A stretch of 64,000 nucleotides of DNA. It comes from JADCGM01 sp943368345 (GTDB taxonomy: Bacteria; Pseudomonadota; Alphaproteobacteria; Sphingomonadales; Sphingomonadaceae). The stretch covers positions 18,585 through 82,584 of the forward strand of contig CALRKY020000012.1 in assembly GCA_943368345.1 (NCBI GenBank), read 5' to 3'. Every line of letters starts with the position of its first letter. The stretch's first letter is position 1. A model generated the notes under the pieces. It saw only the letters and a list, made by a program, of their open reading frames with translations. It did not search any database and was not told the DNA's origin. A program made the translations under genes and the position numbers. Positions 1 to 6,642 of the stretch are shown here, piece by piece.

Positions 1-312
1 GCGCATGTCAGCGACAACCCGCTCGCCAAGCCAAGAAACAAAATAGAAACGCGCCGCAGTTGACAACGCCAGCACGGCGACCACTCCGAGCAGGCCGTAA
101 AAATAGGGCGCGATTGTCCCAGCCTGCGTGGCCCCAAAGCCATGATCGATAATCTGCCGAAAGCCGAGTGGAATCGCAACCGTCGCCGTCGCCGCAACGA
201 TGAGCGCGATCAGCGCGGCACAAATCTGCCCCGGATAGCGTTTCGCAAATTGCCAGATCAGCGCCAGTTTCGACAGGCGCTGCGGCTTGTCGGCGGGAGG
301 GGTACTTGCCAT
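1..312 (-). CDS. ABC-type exporter (fused membrane/ATPase type), N-terminal 104 residues only
   Basis: The reading frame starts at an ATG at 312 on the minus strand and runs off the left edge without a stop, so only the first 104 residues are visible. It begins with a charged leader (MASTPPADKPQRLSKLALIW), followed by two hydrophobic segments at about residues 32-52 and 65-88. It then reaches a Gly-Glu-Arg-Val-Val-Ala-Asp-Met-Arg stretch, typical of the first half of the MsbA/ABCB membrane domain. The ATPase half would lie outside the window. The substrate cannot be told; lipid or peptide export is common in this family. Confidence 0.75.
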   Translation of the reverse strand, partial: MASTPPADKPQRLSKLALIWQFAKRYPGQICAALIALIVAATATVAIPLGFRQIIDHGFGATQAGTIAPYFYGLLGVVAVLALSTAARFYFVSWLGERVVADMR

Positions 313-347
313 CGGAGCGCCCTAGCAGCGATCCGAGCCTGACTCAA

Positions 348-1136
348 TCAGCGCGATGTCCAGCCACCGTCCATGCTGAGCGCCGCCCCGGTCATTGATC
401 CGGCGGCATCCGAGCAGATGAAATTCACGAACGCGCCCAGCTCCTCCACGGTGACGAAACGTTTGGTTGGCTGGACCGCGAGGATCACATTGCGGATCAC
501 CTCATCCTCACTCATGCCGTGCGCCTTGGCTTGGTCACCGATCTGGCCGTCCACCAGCGCAGTGCGGACATAGCCGGGGCAGACGGCGTTGCAGGTGATG
601 CCGGTTTCGGCGAGTTCAAGCGCCACCGATTTGGTAAAACCGACAACGCCGTGCTTGGCGGCGACATAGGCGGATTTGAAGGGCGAGGCGACGAGACCGT
701 GGGCCGAGGCGATGTTGATGATCCGCCCCCATTTCGCCGCCTTCATCGCTGGAACCGCAGCCCGGGTGGTATGAAAGGTCGCCGACAGACAGATGGCAAT
801 CAACGCATCCCATTTTTCCGGCGGGAATTCGTCCACCGGTGCGACATGCTGGATACCGGCATTGTTGACGAGAATGTCGAGCTTGCCGAGCGCTGCCACC
901 GTGTCCGTGACAAAACTTGCCGCGCCGGGCCCTGTCGACATGTCCGACCCAAGGTGGATGACCCGCACCCCGTGGGTGTCGGCCAGCCGGGCGCGCATCG
1001 CCGCAATGGCTGCCGGATCGCCAAAGCCGTTCAGCGCGATATCGGCCCCCTGCGCGGCGAGCGATTCGGCAATGCCGAGGCCGATCCCGCTGGTCGATCC
1101 AGTGACGCCGGCAACCTTTCCACGCAGGCTCGTCAT
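348..1136 (-). CDS. bdhA: 3-hydroxybutyrate dehydrogenase (short-chain dehydrogenase/reductase)
   Basis: This 262-residue SDR enzyme probably oxidises (R)-3-hydroxybutyrate to acetoacetate with NAD+. The cofactor motif TGSTSGIG is at residues 12-19 and NNAG at 91-94. The catalytic residues are Ser144, Tyr157 and Lys161, and the chain ends in the usual MDGGW tail. The ATG at 1136 follows an AGGAGA ribosome site; the same frame stays open far upstream, but that extension overlaps phaZ and is not coding. It is divergent from the PHB depolymerase at 1278, so the pair would release and then oxidise hydroxybutyrate. Substrate choice rests on family resemblance and on this neighbour. Confidence 0.88.
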   Translation of the reverse strand: MTSLRGKVAGVTGSTSGIGLGIAESLAAQGADIALNGFGDPAAIAAMRARLADTHGVRVIHLGSDMSTGPGAASFVTDTVAALGKLDILVNNAGIQHVAPVDEFPPEKWDALIAICLSATFHTTRAAVPAMKAAKWGRIINIASAHGLVASPFKSAYVAAKHGVVGFTKSVALELAETGITCNAVCPGYVRTALVDGQIGDQAKAHGMSEDEVIRNVILAVQPTKRFVTVEELGAFVNFICSDAAGSMTGAALSMDGGWTSR

Positions 1137-1194
1137 GCTCTTCTCCTTGATAATGCTGCACTGCGGCATCAAACCGGACGCGCTGCGCAACCAA

Positions 1195-1256
1195 ATGCAC
1201 GCTGCATCACCTAATCGAATGGACAATCGCCCGATAGCCGTTACGCTGCTTTGCAA
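1195..1256. promoter_or_regulatory. TGC/GCA inverted repeats in the bdhA-phaZ divergent promoter region
   Basis: The 141-bp gap between the divergent bdhA and phaZ starts holds two inverted repeats. One is ATGCA-CGC-TGCAT at 1195-1207. The other is CTGC-TTT-GCAA at 1246-1256, 21 bp before the phaZ ATG. The PHB-responsive repressor PhaR of alphaproteobacteria is known to bind CTGC-N3-GCAG type sites. That this region is a PhaR operator is an inference; phaR itself is not in the window. Confidence 0.35.
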
Positions 1257-1277
1257 CAAAAAAGTGAGCACAAGTGA

Positions 1278-2501
1278 ATGTTGTACAACACCTATGAGTT
1301 CCAGCGGTCGTGGCTGGCCGGTGCGGGCGCTGCTGCGAGTCTCGGGGCCAGCTGGTTGAACAACCCGGCCAATCCGATGAGCTATCTGGGTATCGGGGAA
1401 ATGGCGGGGGCGGCGCTCGACGTGTTTGCCCATGCCGCCGCACCGCGCGGCAAGCCGGAATTCGGGCTGGATAGCACGATCATCGACGGCAAGTCCGTGG
1501 TGGTGACCGAAGTCATCGAATGCCGCAAACCCTTTGGCCAGTTGAAACATTTCGTCCGGGACGGCGTGGCCGCGGGTGATCCGCGCGTCCTGATCGTCGC
1601 GCCGATGTCCGGCCATTTCGCCACGTTGTTGCGCGGCACTGTCGAACGTTTGCTGCCTTCGCACGAAGTGTGGATCACCGACTGGCGCGACGCGAAATAT
1701 GCGCCGACCGGGGACGGACGCTTCGATCTGGACGACTATATCGACTATCTGGTCGAATTTCTGGAGCATGTTGGCCCTGGCGCCCACATGCTCGCCGTGT
1801 GCCAGCCATCGGTCCCGGCCTATGCGGCGGTGGCACTGATGTCGGCATCCGGCCACCCCGCCCTTCCCGCCACGCTGACCATGATGGGCGGGCCGGTCGA
1901 TACCCGCAAAGCCCCGACCTCGGTCAACACGCTGGCGACGCAGCGGCCCTTTGCCTGGTTTGAACAGAATGTCATCGCGACGGTTCCGGCAATTTATCCG
2001 GGCCACGGTCGCCGGGTCTATCCGGGCTTCCTGCAACTGACCGGGTTCATGTCGATGAACCTTGGCAACCACATGACCAGCCACTGGGAGATGTTCAAAC
2101 ATCTGGTCGCCGGGGACGAGGCCAGTGCCGACGCAACCAAGGATTTTTACGACGAATACCGCTCGGTCTGCGACATGACGGCGGAATATTATCTGCAGAC
2201 CATCTCGACCGTGTTCCAAAACCATCTGCTGCCTAAGGGGGAGATGACCCACCGGGGGACCCGGGTTGATCCGGCGGCGATCACCAAAGTGGCGCTGCTG
2301 GCGATTGAGGGAGAGCGCGACGATATTTCCGGGCTTGGCCAGACCAAGGCCGCGCTCGATATTGCCACCAGTCTGCCTGAGACAAAGAAGACCTATTATA
2401 TGGCGGAAGGTGCCGGTCATTACGGCATTTTCAACGGCAGCAAATGGCGCAACCAGATTGCTCCGGTGGTGGAGAGCTTCATCCGCAAGAATGGCGGTTG
2501 A
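1278..2501 (+). CDS. phaZ: Intracellular poly(3-hydroxybutyrate) depolymerase
   Basis: The 407-residue product matches the intracellular PHB depolymerase family, which hydrolyses stored PHB granules in the cytoplasm. The N-terminus (MLYNTYEFQRSW) is typical of the family. In place of the serine lipase box there is an AVCQPS motif with Cys175, as in the cysteine-type intracellular depolymerases. An Asp in GERDDISG and a His in EGAGHYG near the C-terminus complete a plausible catalytic triad. It is divergent from the 3-hydroxybutyrate dehydrogenase, consistent with one degradation pathway. No strong ribosome site precedes the ATG, but the start agrees with the family. Confidence 0.93.
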   Translation: MLYNTYEFQRSWLAGAGAAASLGASWLNNPANPMSYLGIGEMAGAALDVFAHAAAPRGKPEFGLDSTIIDGKSVVVTEVIECRKPFGQLKHFVRDGVAAGDPRVLIVAPMSGHFATLLRGTVERLLPSHEVWITDWRDAKYAPTGDGRFDLDDYIDYLVEFLEHVGPGAHMLAVCQPSVPAYAAVALMSASGHPALPATLTMMGGPVDTRKAPTSVNTLATQRPFAWFEQNVIATVPAIYPGHGRRVYPGFLQLTGFMSMNLGNHMTSHWEMFKHLVAGDEASADATKDFYDEYRSVCDMTAEYYLQTISTVFQNHLLPKGEMTHRGTRVDPAAITKVALLAIEGERDDISGLGQTKAALDIATSLPETKKTYYMAEGAGHYGIFNGSKWRNQIAPVVESFIRKNGG

Positions 2502-2502
2502 G

Positions 2503-2856
2503 CTATCGCTCCTTCCACCAGGCGAACACCACGGCCTGCAACTGCGTGACATAGGCGCGGGCATCCGGCCCCTCCCAGGCCCCGGTGTAGCCGCCCCGCG
2601 CCGGGCCGCCGCCGACCCACCAGCCCTGCCCCGGCAAGCCGTCGGACTGGCGCACCACCAGCACGGCCAGCGCCGGTGCGCCGTGACCACGCTGCGCCTC
2701 GTCGACAGCGTCAAGCGTCTTGCACAACTGCCGCATCTTGGGCCGGGAGAAATGATGGCCGAGCGCACCCAATACCTCGGAATAGGTCAGCGCCGTCCCG
2801 CTGCGCGCCGCACCGATCAGCACGGCTGTTACCTCGTCAGGATCAAACGCACTCAC
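2503..2856 (-). CDS. Conserved hypothetical protein, 117 aa
   Basis: I do not recognise a functional family. The preferred start is the GTG at 2856, which overlaps the stop of the upstream gene as GTGA and implies translational coupling. A longer frame starting at 2886 would overlap that gene by more than 30 bp. The protein has a helical N-terminal half (residues 1-60) with a YSEVL segment, then a Gly/Trp-rich stretch (GQGWWVGGG, AWEGPD) and ends in AVVFAWWKER. There are no signal peptide or membrane segments. Pairing with a PPOX flavoprotein suggests a small cytoplasmic partner, but nothing shows a reaction. Confidence 0.6.
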   Translation of the reverse strand: MSAFDPDEVTAVLIGAARSGTALTYSEVLGALGHHFSRPKMRQLCKTLDAVDEAQRGHGAPALAVLVVRQSDGLPGQGWWVGGGPARGGYTGAWEGPDARAYVTQLQAVVFAWWKER

Positions 2857-3470
2857 CACAGCGTCTTGGCGGCACGCTCCGGCCAACCGCTGTCATAGGC
2901 TTCCCCGCCAACCTGACCCGACGTCATTCGCGCCAAAATCTGGCCCGGCGTTGGCAGGCTGATCGGATCAACATGCCGCTCCGGGTCCCATAGCCCGGAG
3001 CGGACGATGGCGCGGGCGCACTGGAAATAGATTTCACCAACGGTCAGCACTGCGACGCTTCGCGGGCGTCCACCTTCATGGGTGAAGCTGTCGAGCAGCG
3101 CTGTGTCAGCCGAAATGACTGCTCGACCGTTGACCCGGAGCGTGGTGCCCGACCCCGGAATCAGAAACAGCAATGCCACCCGGGGATCGCGGACGATATT
3201 GCGCAGCGAATCGATCCGGTTGTTGCCGCGCCGGTCGGGCAGCAGCAGCGTCGCCCCGTCATCCGCCACCCTGACAAACCCGGCCAGATCGCCGCGCGGC
3301 GAACAATCCAGCCCCTCCGGCCCGACCGTCGCCAGCGCCGCGAACGGCGACGCCGCAATCAGGGTGGCATAATCCGCCGTCACCCGGTCGGCGACCTTGA
3401 CCGTCGCTGCCGCCACCGGCGCATCGGGATAAAGCGCCTCCAGCGCGGCAATCGTTTCGATCATGGCCAT
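2853..3470 (-). CDS. Pyridoxamine 5'-phosphate oxidase-like FMN-binding protein
   Basis: This 205-residue protein has the split-barrel flavin fold of the PPOX-like group. Recognisable stretches are FAALATVGPEGLDCSPRGD in the first strand region, LLLPDRRGNNRIDSLRNI and the following DPRVALLFLIPG. Together these resemble the FMN/F420-dependent oxidoreductase branch rather than genuine PdxH. The most likely role is flavin-dependent reduction or oxidation of an unknown small molecule. The start at 3470 (MAMIET) could equally be the second Met two codons later. It is the first gene of a two-gene operon with the hypothetical gene at 2503-2856. Confidence 0.75.
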   Translation of the reverse strand: MAMIETIAALEALYPDAPVAAATVKVADRVTADYATLIAASPFAALATVGPEGLDCSPRGDLAGFVRVADDGATLLLPDRRGNNRIDSLRNIVRDPRVALLFLIPGSGTTLRVNGRAVISADTALLDSFTHEGGRPRSVAVLTVGEIYFQCARAIVRSGLWDPERHVDPISLPTPGQILARMTSGQVGGEAYDSGWPERAAKTLW

Positions 3471-3551
3471 GCCGCCCTTTTAGCACCGGTCATGTTTCTG
3501 TCACCAAATCGCCGTGATCGGCGAAGACCCTTTGCAAAGAGGGAGAATTTC

Positions 3552-4097
3552 ATGTCAGTTCGTTGCGCATTTGTCGTGCTTGCTGCCACCGGCCTCGTGC
3601 TTGGTGGCTGTTCCACCCGCCCGCGCCAGTTTGCGCCGACCCTGAAATCCCCGGCAGCCGACCAGGCCGCCTATGACCGGGATTATCAGACCTGCCAGAC
3701 GCTGGTCGGCAGGGGCTATAAATCCAATTTCAAGGCGACGGCCTTGACGCTCGGCATCGGAACGGCGGCGGGCGTCGCGGGTGCCGTTGCGGCCAGTGCG
3801 GTCGCAATCGCCTCGACCACCCCGACGCTGGCAACCCTTGGCTTTAACACCACTGCCGCCGGAGTCGGCGCGGCTACCATCGCCTTGCCGGTCATCGGGA
3901 TTGGCGTCGGCTTTGGCGTATCGCGCGCCATCCGATCCGGCCGGGAAAAGCGCGTCAAAACCGCGCTTGCGGCCTGCCTTGGGGAATATGGCCATAGCGT
4001 TGACAGCTGGACACTGGTGAAAAAAACCAAAAAGATCAAAGGCCAAAAGACCACCCCGACACCTATTCCGGCGGTGGCCGATACGCCGGTGGGATAG
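3552..4097 (+). CDS. Glycine-rich lipoprotein of unknown function
   Basis: The ATG at 3552 follows a GAGGGAGAA ribosome site. The 181-residue product starts with a lipoprotein signal ending in LVLGGC, with Cys20 as the lipidated residue, so it should be anchored in the cell envelope. A second part has conserved-looking Cys and Tyr residues (DYQTCQTLVGRGY). Residues of roughly 58-120 are a long Ala/Gly-rich hydrophobic region of two segments, resembling the glycine-zipper envelope proteins. The C-terminal tail is Lys- and Pro-rich. It stands alone between converging neighbours. The function is unknown. Confidence 0.8.
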   Translation: MSVRCAFVVLAATGLVLGGCSTRPRQFAPTLKSPAADQAAYDRDYQTCQTLVGRGYKSNFKATALTLGIGTAAGVAGAVAASAVAIASTTPTLATLGFNTTAAGVGAATIALPVIGIGVGFGVSRAIRSGREKRVKTALAACLGEYGHSVDSWTLVKKTKKIKGQKTTPTPIPAVADTPVG

Positions 4098-4150
4098 GGC
4101 GCAATACGAACGTGTCAAGTTGACGGCGCGCCGTGAATGTCAACCGCGCT

Positions 4151-4186
4151 CGTAAGCCCTCCCGTGCCAGCAGCGGAGGGCTTACG
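4151..4186. repeat. Perfect 12-bp hairpin
   Basis: The arms cgtaagccctcc (4151-4162) and ggagggcttacg (4175-4186) are exact inverted complements around a 12-nt loop. No T-run follows on either strand, so it is a poor intrinsic terminator. It could stabilise the 3' end of the lipoprotein mRNA or be a small mobile hairpin. Confidence 0.7.
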
Positions 4187-4240
4187 GGTTGTGCTTCGGA
4201 GGGGAACCGGACCTACCTGCTTGCACATTACCCTACCCCT

Positions 4241-4339
4241 GTCATCCCGGCCCTGCGCCGGGACCCAGCCCGACGAATGACGGGCGAGCGGTGCTCGCGC
4301 ATTTTGCTTCGCTGGGTCCCGGGTCAAGCCCTGGATGAC
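4241..4339. repeat. Imperfect inverted repeat of a dispersed REP-like type
   Basis: The left arm (4241-4269) begins gtcatcccgg and reads through to gggacccagc. The right arm (4311-4339) begins gctgggtcccgg and ends ctggatgac, and is its imperfect reverse complement. About 40 nt separate the arms. Sequences of the gtcatcccggc...ccgggacccag kind are widespread short intergenic palindromes in alphaproteobacteria. They are probably moved by other functions in trans; no transposase is present here. Confidence 0.6.
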
Positions 4340-4513
4340 TGGTTGATTGGAACACCAGCTTCAAGCGCGGGTGTTGGTCGTGCGCATCCTGCATCAAGCG
4401 CAGAGCGATCTGGACTTGGAGAGTTAGCGGTCGGCCAGCGGCGAAACAGATAAGTGCACTGTCACCGAGTCCACGGAGTCCACGGATTACAACGCCGCCA
4501 CTACGAATGAAAA

Positions 4514-5446
4514 CTACGCCCCAAGCTTCAGTGCCGGAACCTTGTCAATCAAGGCTTTGAGTATTTCATTGTCAATTTTCGTGGGCAAATCAGGCATTGG
4601 CCCGGTCACCGCGTTCCTATCGATGTTGACGAGAGCGCCAATCAGAACATCACGAGAATCAAGAGTTTTTGACTCCCACGAAAGTTGGATAGCGCACATA
4701 AGAGCTGAAATAGAAGTCAACTCGTTCTGATAAAATTTCGTCTCATCCAGACTTCTACGATAAAGTGACAAGAAGAAATATGCAATAAGCGTTATAATAA
4801 GAGCCAGAGATATACGTGCCCCGACAAAATAAATTACAGAAGCTAGTGTGGCTTCGGAAATTTGCTGAGGAGTAAATATCTCAATTGCCTCTCGCAAGAG
4901 ATACAATGATCCAAAGGCAAAACCGATACCAATAAGCAGGTTTACAAAACCGCGTATGGTAACCGTTGAAGATGCGGCCCTAAGGCGGACAGCTGACTCT
5001 TGAAGGTAGGCTATGGAAGTCCGGTCGCCAATCTGCCTGCTTTCGTCTTCCAATATTTCTTTTATCGCAGCCTTTATATGCGGCGAAACACCTCTCCGGA
5101 TGTTTTCCTCAAATAGGTTGGCAACTGATTGCTCAACCTCTTCAGACAGGCGGATTACCGGTGCTGAGGGCGCGATATTTTTATAATACTGTTTGCGCGC
5201 ATTAATTCTATTGATAGGATTTTCATCTGATCGAACGCCTACTAGACTAGTAAATATTCTCCCCAATAATTCATTCGTTCTGAAAAATGTCAGTAGTAAA
5301 TTTTTGCGATAGCTTTTGTTGAAAATGGCGAGCGCTAAAAAAGTTAAATATAGGATTCCAATTGAGATTGTTAATTTGTCAGAGACGTCTAAAGCCGTGT
5401 AGACCGCCGAAATAAGACCGTCAGGCAATGTATTGTTGCCGCTCAC
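4514..5446 (-). CDS. AT-rich gene for a 310-aa integral membrane protein
   Basis: I do not recognise the family. The product has a hydrophobic segment at about residues 23-42, then a soluble charged stretch (about 60-150). Two or three further membrane segments lie at about 163-190 and 200-232, followed by a soluble C-terminal domain. Base composition is strikingly AT-rich with many A/T-ending codons (ATA, TTA, AAT), unlike every neighbour, which points to recent transfer. The likely GTG start at 5446 overlaps the nrdB stop as GTGA, so it would be translated by coupling to nrdB; an internal start is possible. It resembles small membrane proteins carried in accessory or defence loci, but no motif proves that. 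Confidence 0.7.
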   Translation of the reverse strand: MSGNNTLPDGLISAVYTALDVSDKLTISIGILYLTFLALAIFNKSYRKNLLLTFFRTNELLGRIFTSLVGVRSDENPINRINARKQYYKNIAPSAPVIRLSEEVEQSVANLFEENIRRGVSPHIKAAIKEILEDESRQIGDRTSIAYLQESAVRLRAASSTVTIRGFVNLLIGIGFAFGSLYLLREAIEIFTPQQISEATLASVIYFVGARISLALIITLIAYFFLSLYRRSLDETKFYQNELTSISALMCAIQLSWESKTLDSRDVLIGALVNIDRNAVTGPMPDLPTKIDNEILKALIDKVPALKLGA

Positions 5447-6492
5447 TCCGCCGCAACCCCAGCCAATAACCCGCCAGCTTCCTCAACCGCCTCCCCGCCG
5501 TCGTTCGCGCTCTTGGCACCTTTCCGCCGGTCGAACGCGTCCCACACTTCGTTCCAATTCCCCCGTGTTGCCGCCTTCGAATATTCGGTCGCCCGGGTTT
5601 CGAAGAAATTGGCGTGTTCGACGCCGTTCAGCATCGGGGTCAGCCAGGGGAGCGGGTGTTCGTCGATCATGAAGATCGGTTGCAATTCAAGCTGTTGCAG
5701 CCGCCAGTCAGCGATGAAGCGGATGTATTTCTTGATTTCCTTGGGCGTCATCCCTTCAATCGGACCCATCTCGAACGCGAGGTCGATGAAGGCATCCTCT
5801 AGGCTCACGACATGGTGGCAAACGCTGCGGATGTCGTCCTTGACGGCGCGGGTCAGGCAGCCGCGTTCCTTGGTGAAGGCGTGGAACAGCTTGATGATGC
5901 CCTCGCAGTGCAGGCTTTCATCGCGGACCGACCAGCTGACGATCTGGCCCATGCCCTTCATCTTGTTGAAGCGCGGGAAGTTCATCAGCATCGCGAAGCT
6001 GGCGAACAGCTGCAGCCCTTCGGTGAAGCCGCCGAACATCGCCAGCGTCTTGGCGATATCCTGATCGCTGTCGACACCGAATGTGTTCATGAAATCATGT
6101 TTGTCGCGCATTTCCTTATAGTTGAGGAAGGCGCTGTACTCGCTTTCGGGCATGCCGATGGTGTCGAGCAAATGGCTGTAGGCAGCGATATGCACCGTCT
6201 CCATATTGGAGAAGGCGGCAAGCATCATCTTGATCTCGGTCGGCTTGAACACCCGGCCATATTTGTCGTGATAGCAATCCTGCACCTCGACATCGGCCTG
6301 GGTGAAGAAGCGGAAAATCTGGGTCAGCAGGTTACGCTCATTCTCGCTGAGCTTCTGCGCCCAATCGCGGCAATCCTCTCCCAAAGGCACTTCCTCGGGC
6401 ATCCAGTGGATCTGCTGCTGACGCTTCCAGAAGTCGAACGCCCAAGGGTATTCGAACGGCTTGTAGGAGCGGCGGGCTTCGAGAAGGGGCAT
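5443..6492 (-). CDS. nrdB: Class Ia ribonucleotide reductase, small (radical) subunit
   Basis: The 349-residue product is the diiron/tyrosyl-radical subunit that supplies the radical to NrdA for deoxyribonucleotide synthesis. Visible family features are the helix with LTQIFRFFTQADVEVQDCY, the HIAAYSHLLD segment carrying the likely radical Tyr, and RDESLHCEG with metal ligands. The chain ends in an Ala/Gly/Glu-rich tail that would dock to NrdA. It lies downstream of nrdA but is separated by a 126-bp nested palindrome, which may set the ratio of the two subunits. Its stop overlaps the start of the AT-rich gene at 5446. Confidence 0.96.
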   Translation of the reverse strand: MPLLEARRSYKPFEYPWAFDFWKRQQQIHWMPEEVPLGEDCRDWAQKLSENERNLLTQIFRFFTQADVEVQDCYHDKYGRVFKPTEIKMMLAAFSNMETVHIAAYSHLLDTIGMPESEYSAFLNYKEMRDKHDFMNTFGVDSDQDIAKTLAMFGGFTEGLQLFASFAMLMNFPRFNKMKGMGQIVSWSVRDESLHCEGIIKLFHAFTKERGCLTRAVKDDIRSVCHHVVSLEDAFIDLAFEMGPIEGMTPKEIKKYIRFIADWRLQQLELQPIFMIDEHPLPWLTPMLNGVEHANFFETRATEYSKAATRGNWNEVWDAFDRRKGAKSANDGGEAVEEAGGLLAGVAAE

Positions 6493-6510
6493 TGTAGTTA
6501 CTCCGTACGT

Positions 6511-6636
6511 CCCTCTCCCCTTGAGGGAGAGGGGTGCCCCGAAGGGGCGGGGTGAGGGGGTATCTGTGTATCGCTTGCGGGGCCCCTCACCCCGCTCGCT
6601 TGGTAGCGAGTCGCCCTCTCCCTCAAGGGGAGAGGG
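6511..6636. repeat. Nested perfect palindrome (REP-like) between nrdA and nrdB
   Basis: The outer arms, 6511-6533 and 6614-6636, are a perfect 23-bp inverted repeat starting ccctctcccc. Inner arms gcggggtgagggg (6547-6559) and its exact complement (6583-6595) form a second 13-bp stem. The element starts 7 bp after the nrdA stop and ends 18 bp before the nrdB ATG. In the transcript it would make a very stable cruciform-like fold that could limit read-through or protect upstream mRNA. A short relative of the outer arm recurs before dnaG at about 31557-31578, supporting a dispersed repeat family. Confidence 0.9.
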
Positions 6637-6642
6637 AAACGA

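Larger units (their letters stand above)
4098..4513. other. Gene-poor gap of 416 bp holding dispersed repeats
   Basis: No convincing gene was found in this gap between the lipoprotein and the AT-rich membrane-protein gene. Open frames on both strands here have skewed composition and are broken by hairpin repeats. Two palindromic elements occupy 4151-4186 and 4241-4339. The remainder, including a small tandem at 4465-4485 (gtccacggagtccacgg), shows no other signal. Confidence 0.6.

Noticed and set aside
348..2768. 806-codon open frame on the minus strand
   Set aside because: Only the last 262 codons (from 1136) match a protein family; the rest is antisense to phaZ and open because of GC-rich codon bias.
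4133..4453. Open frame in the repeat-rich gap
   Set aside because: It runs through two palindromes and has no ribosome site or protein-like composition.
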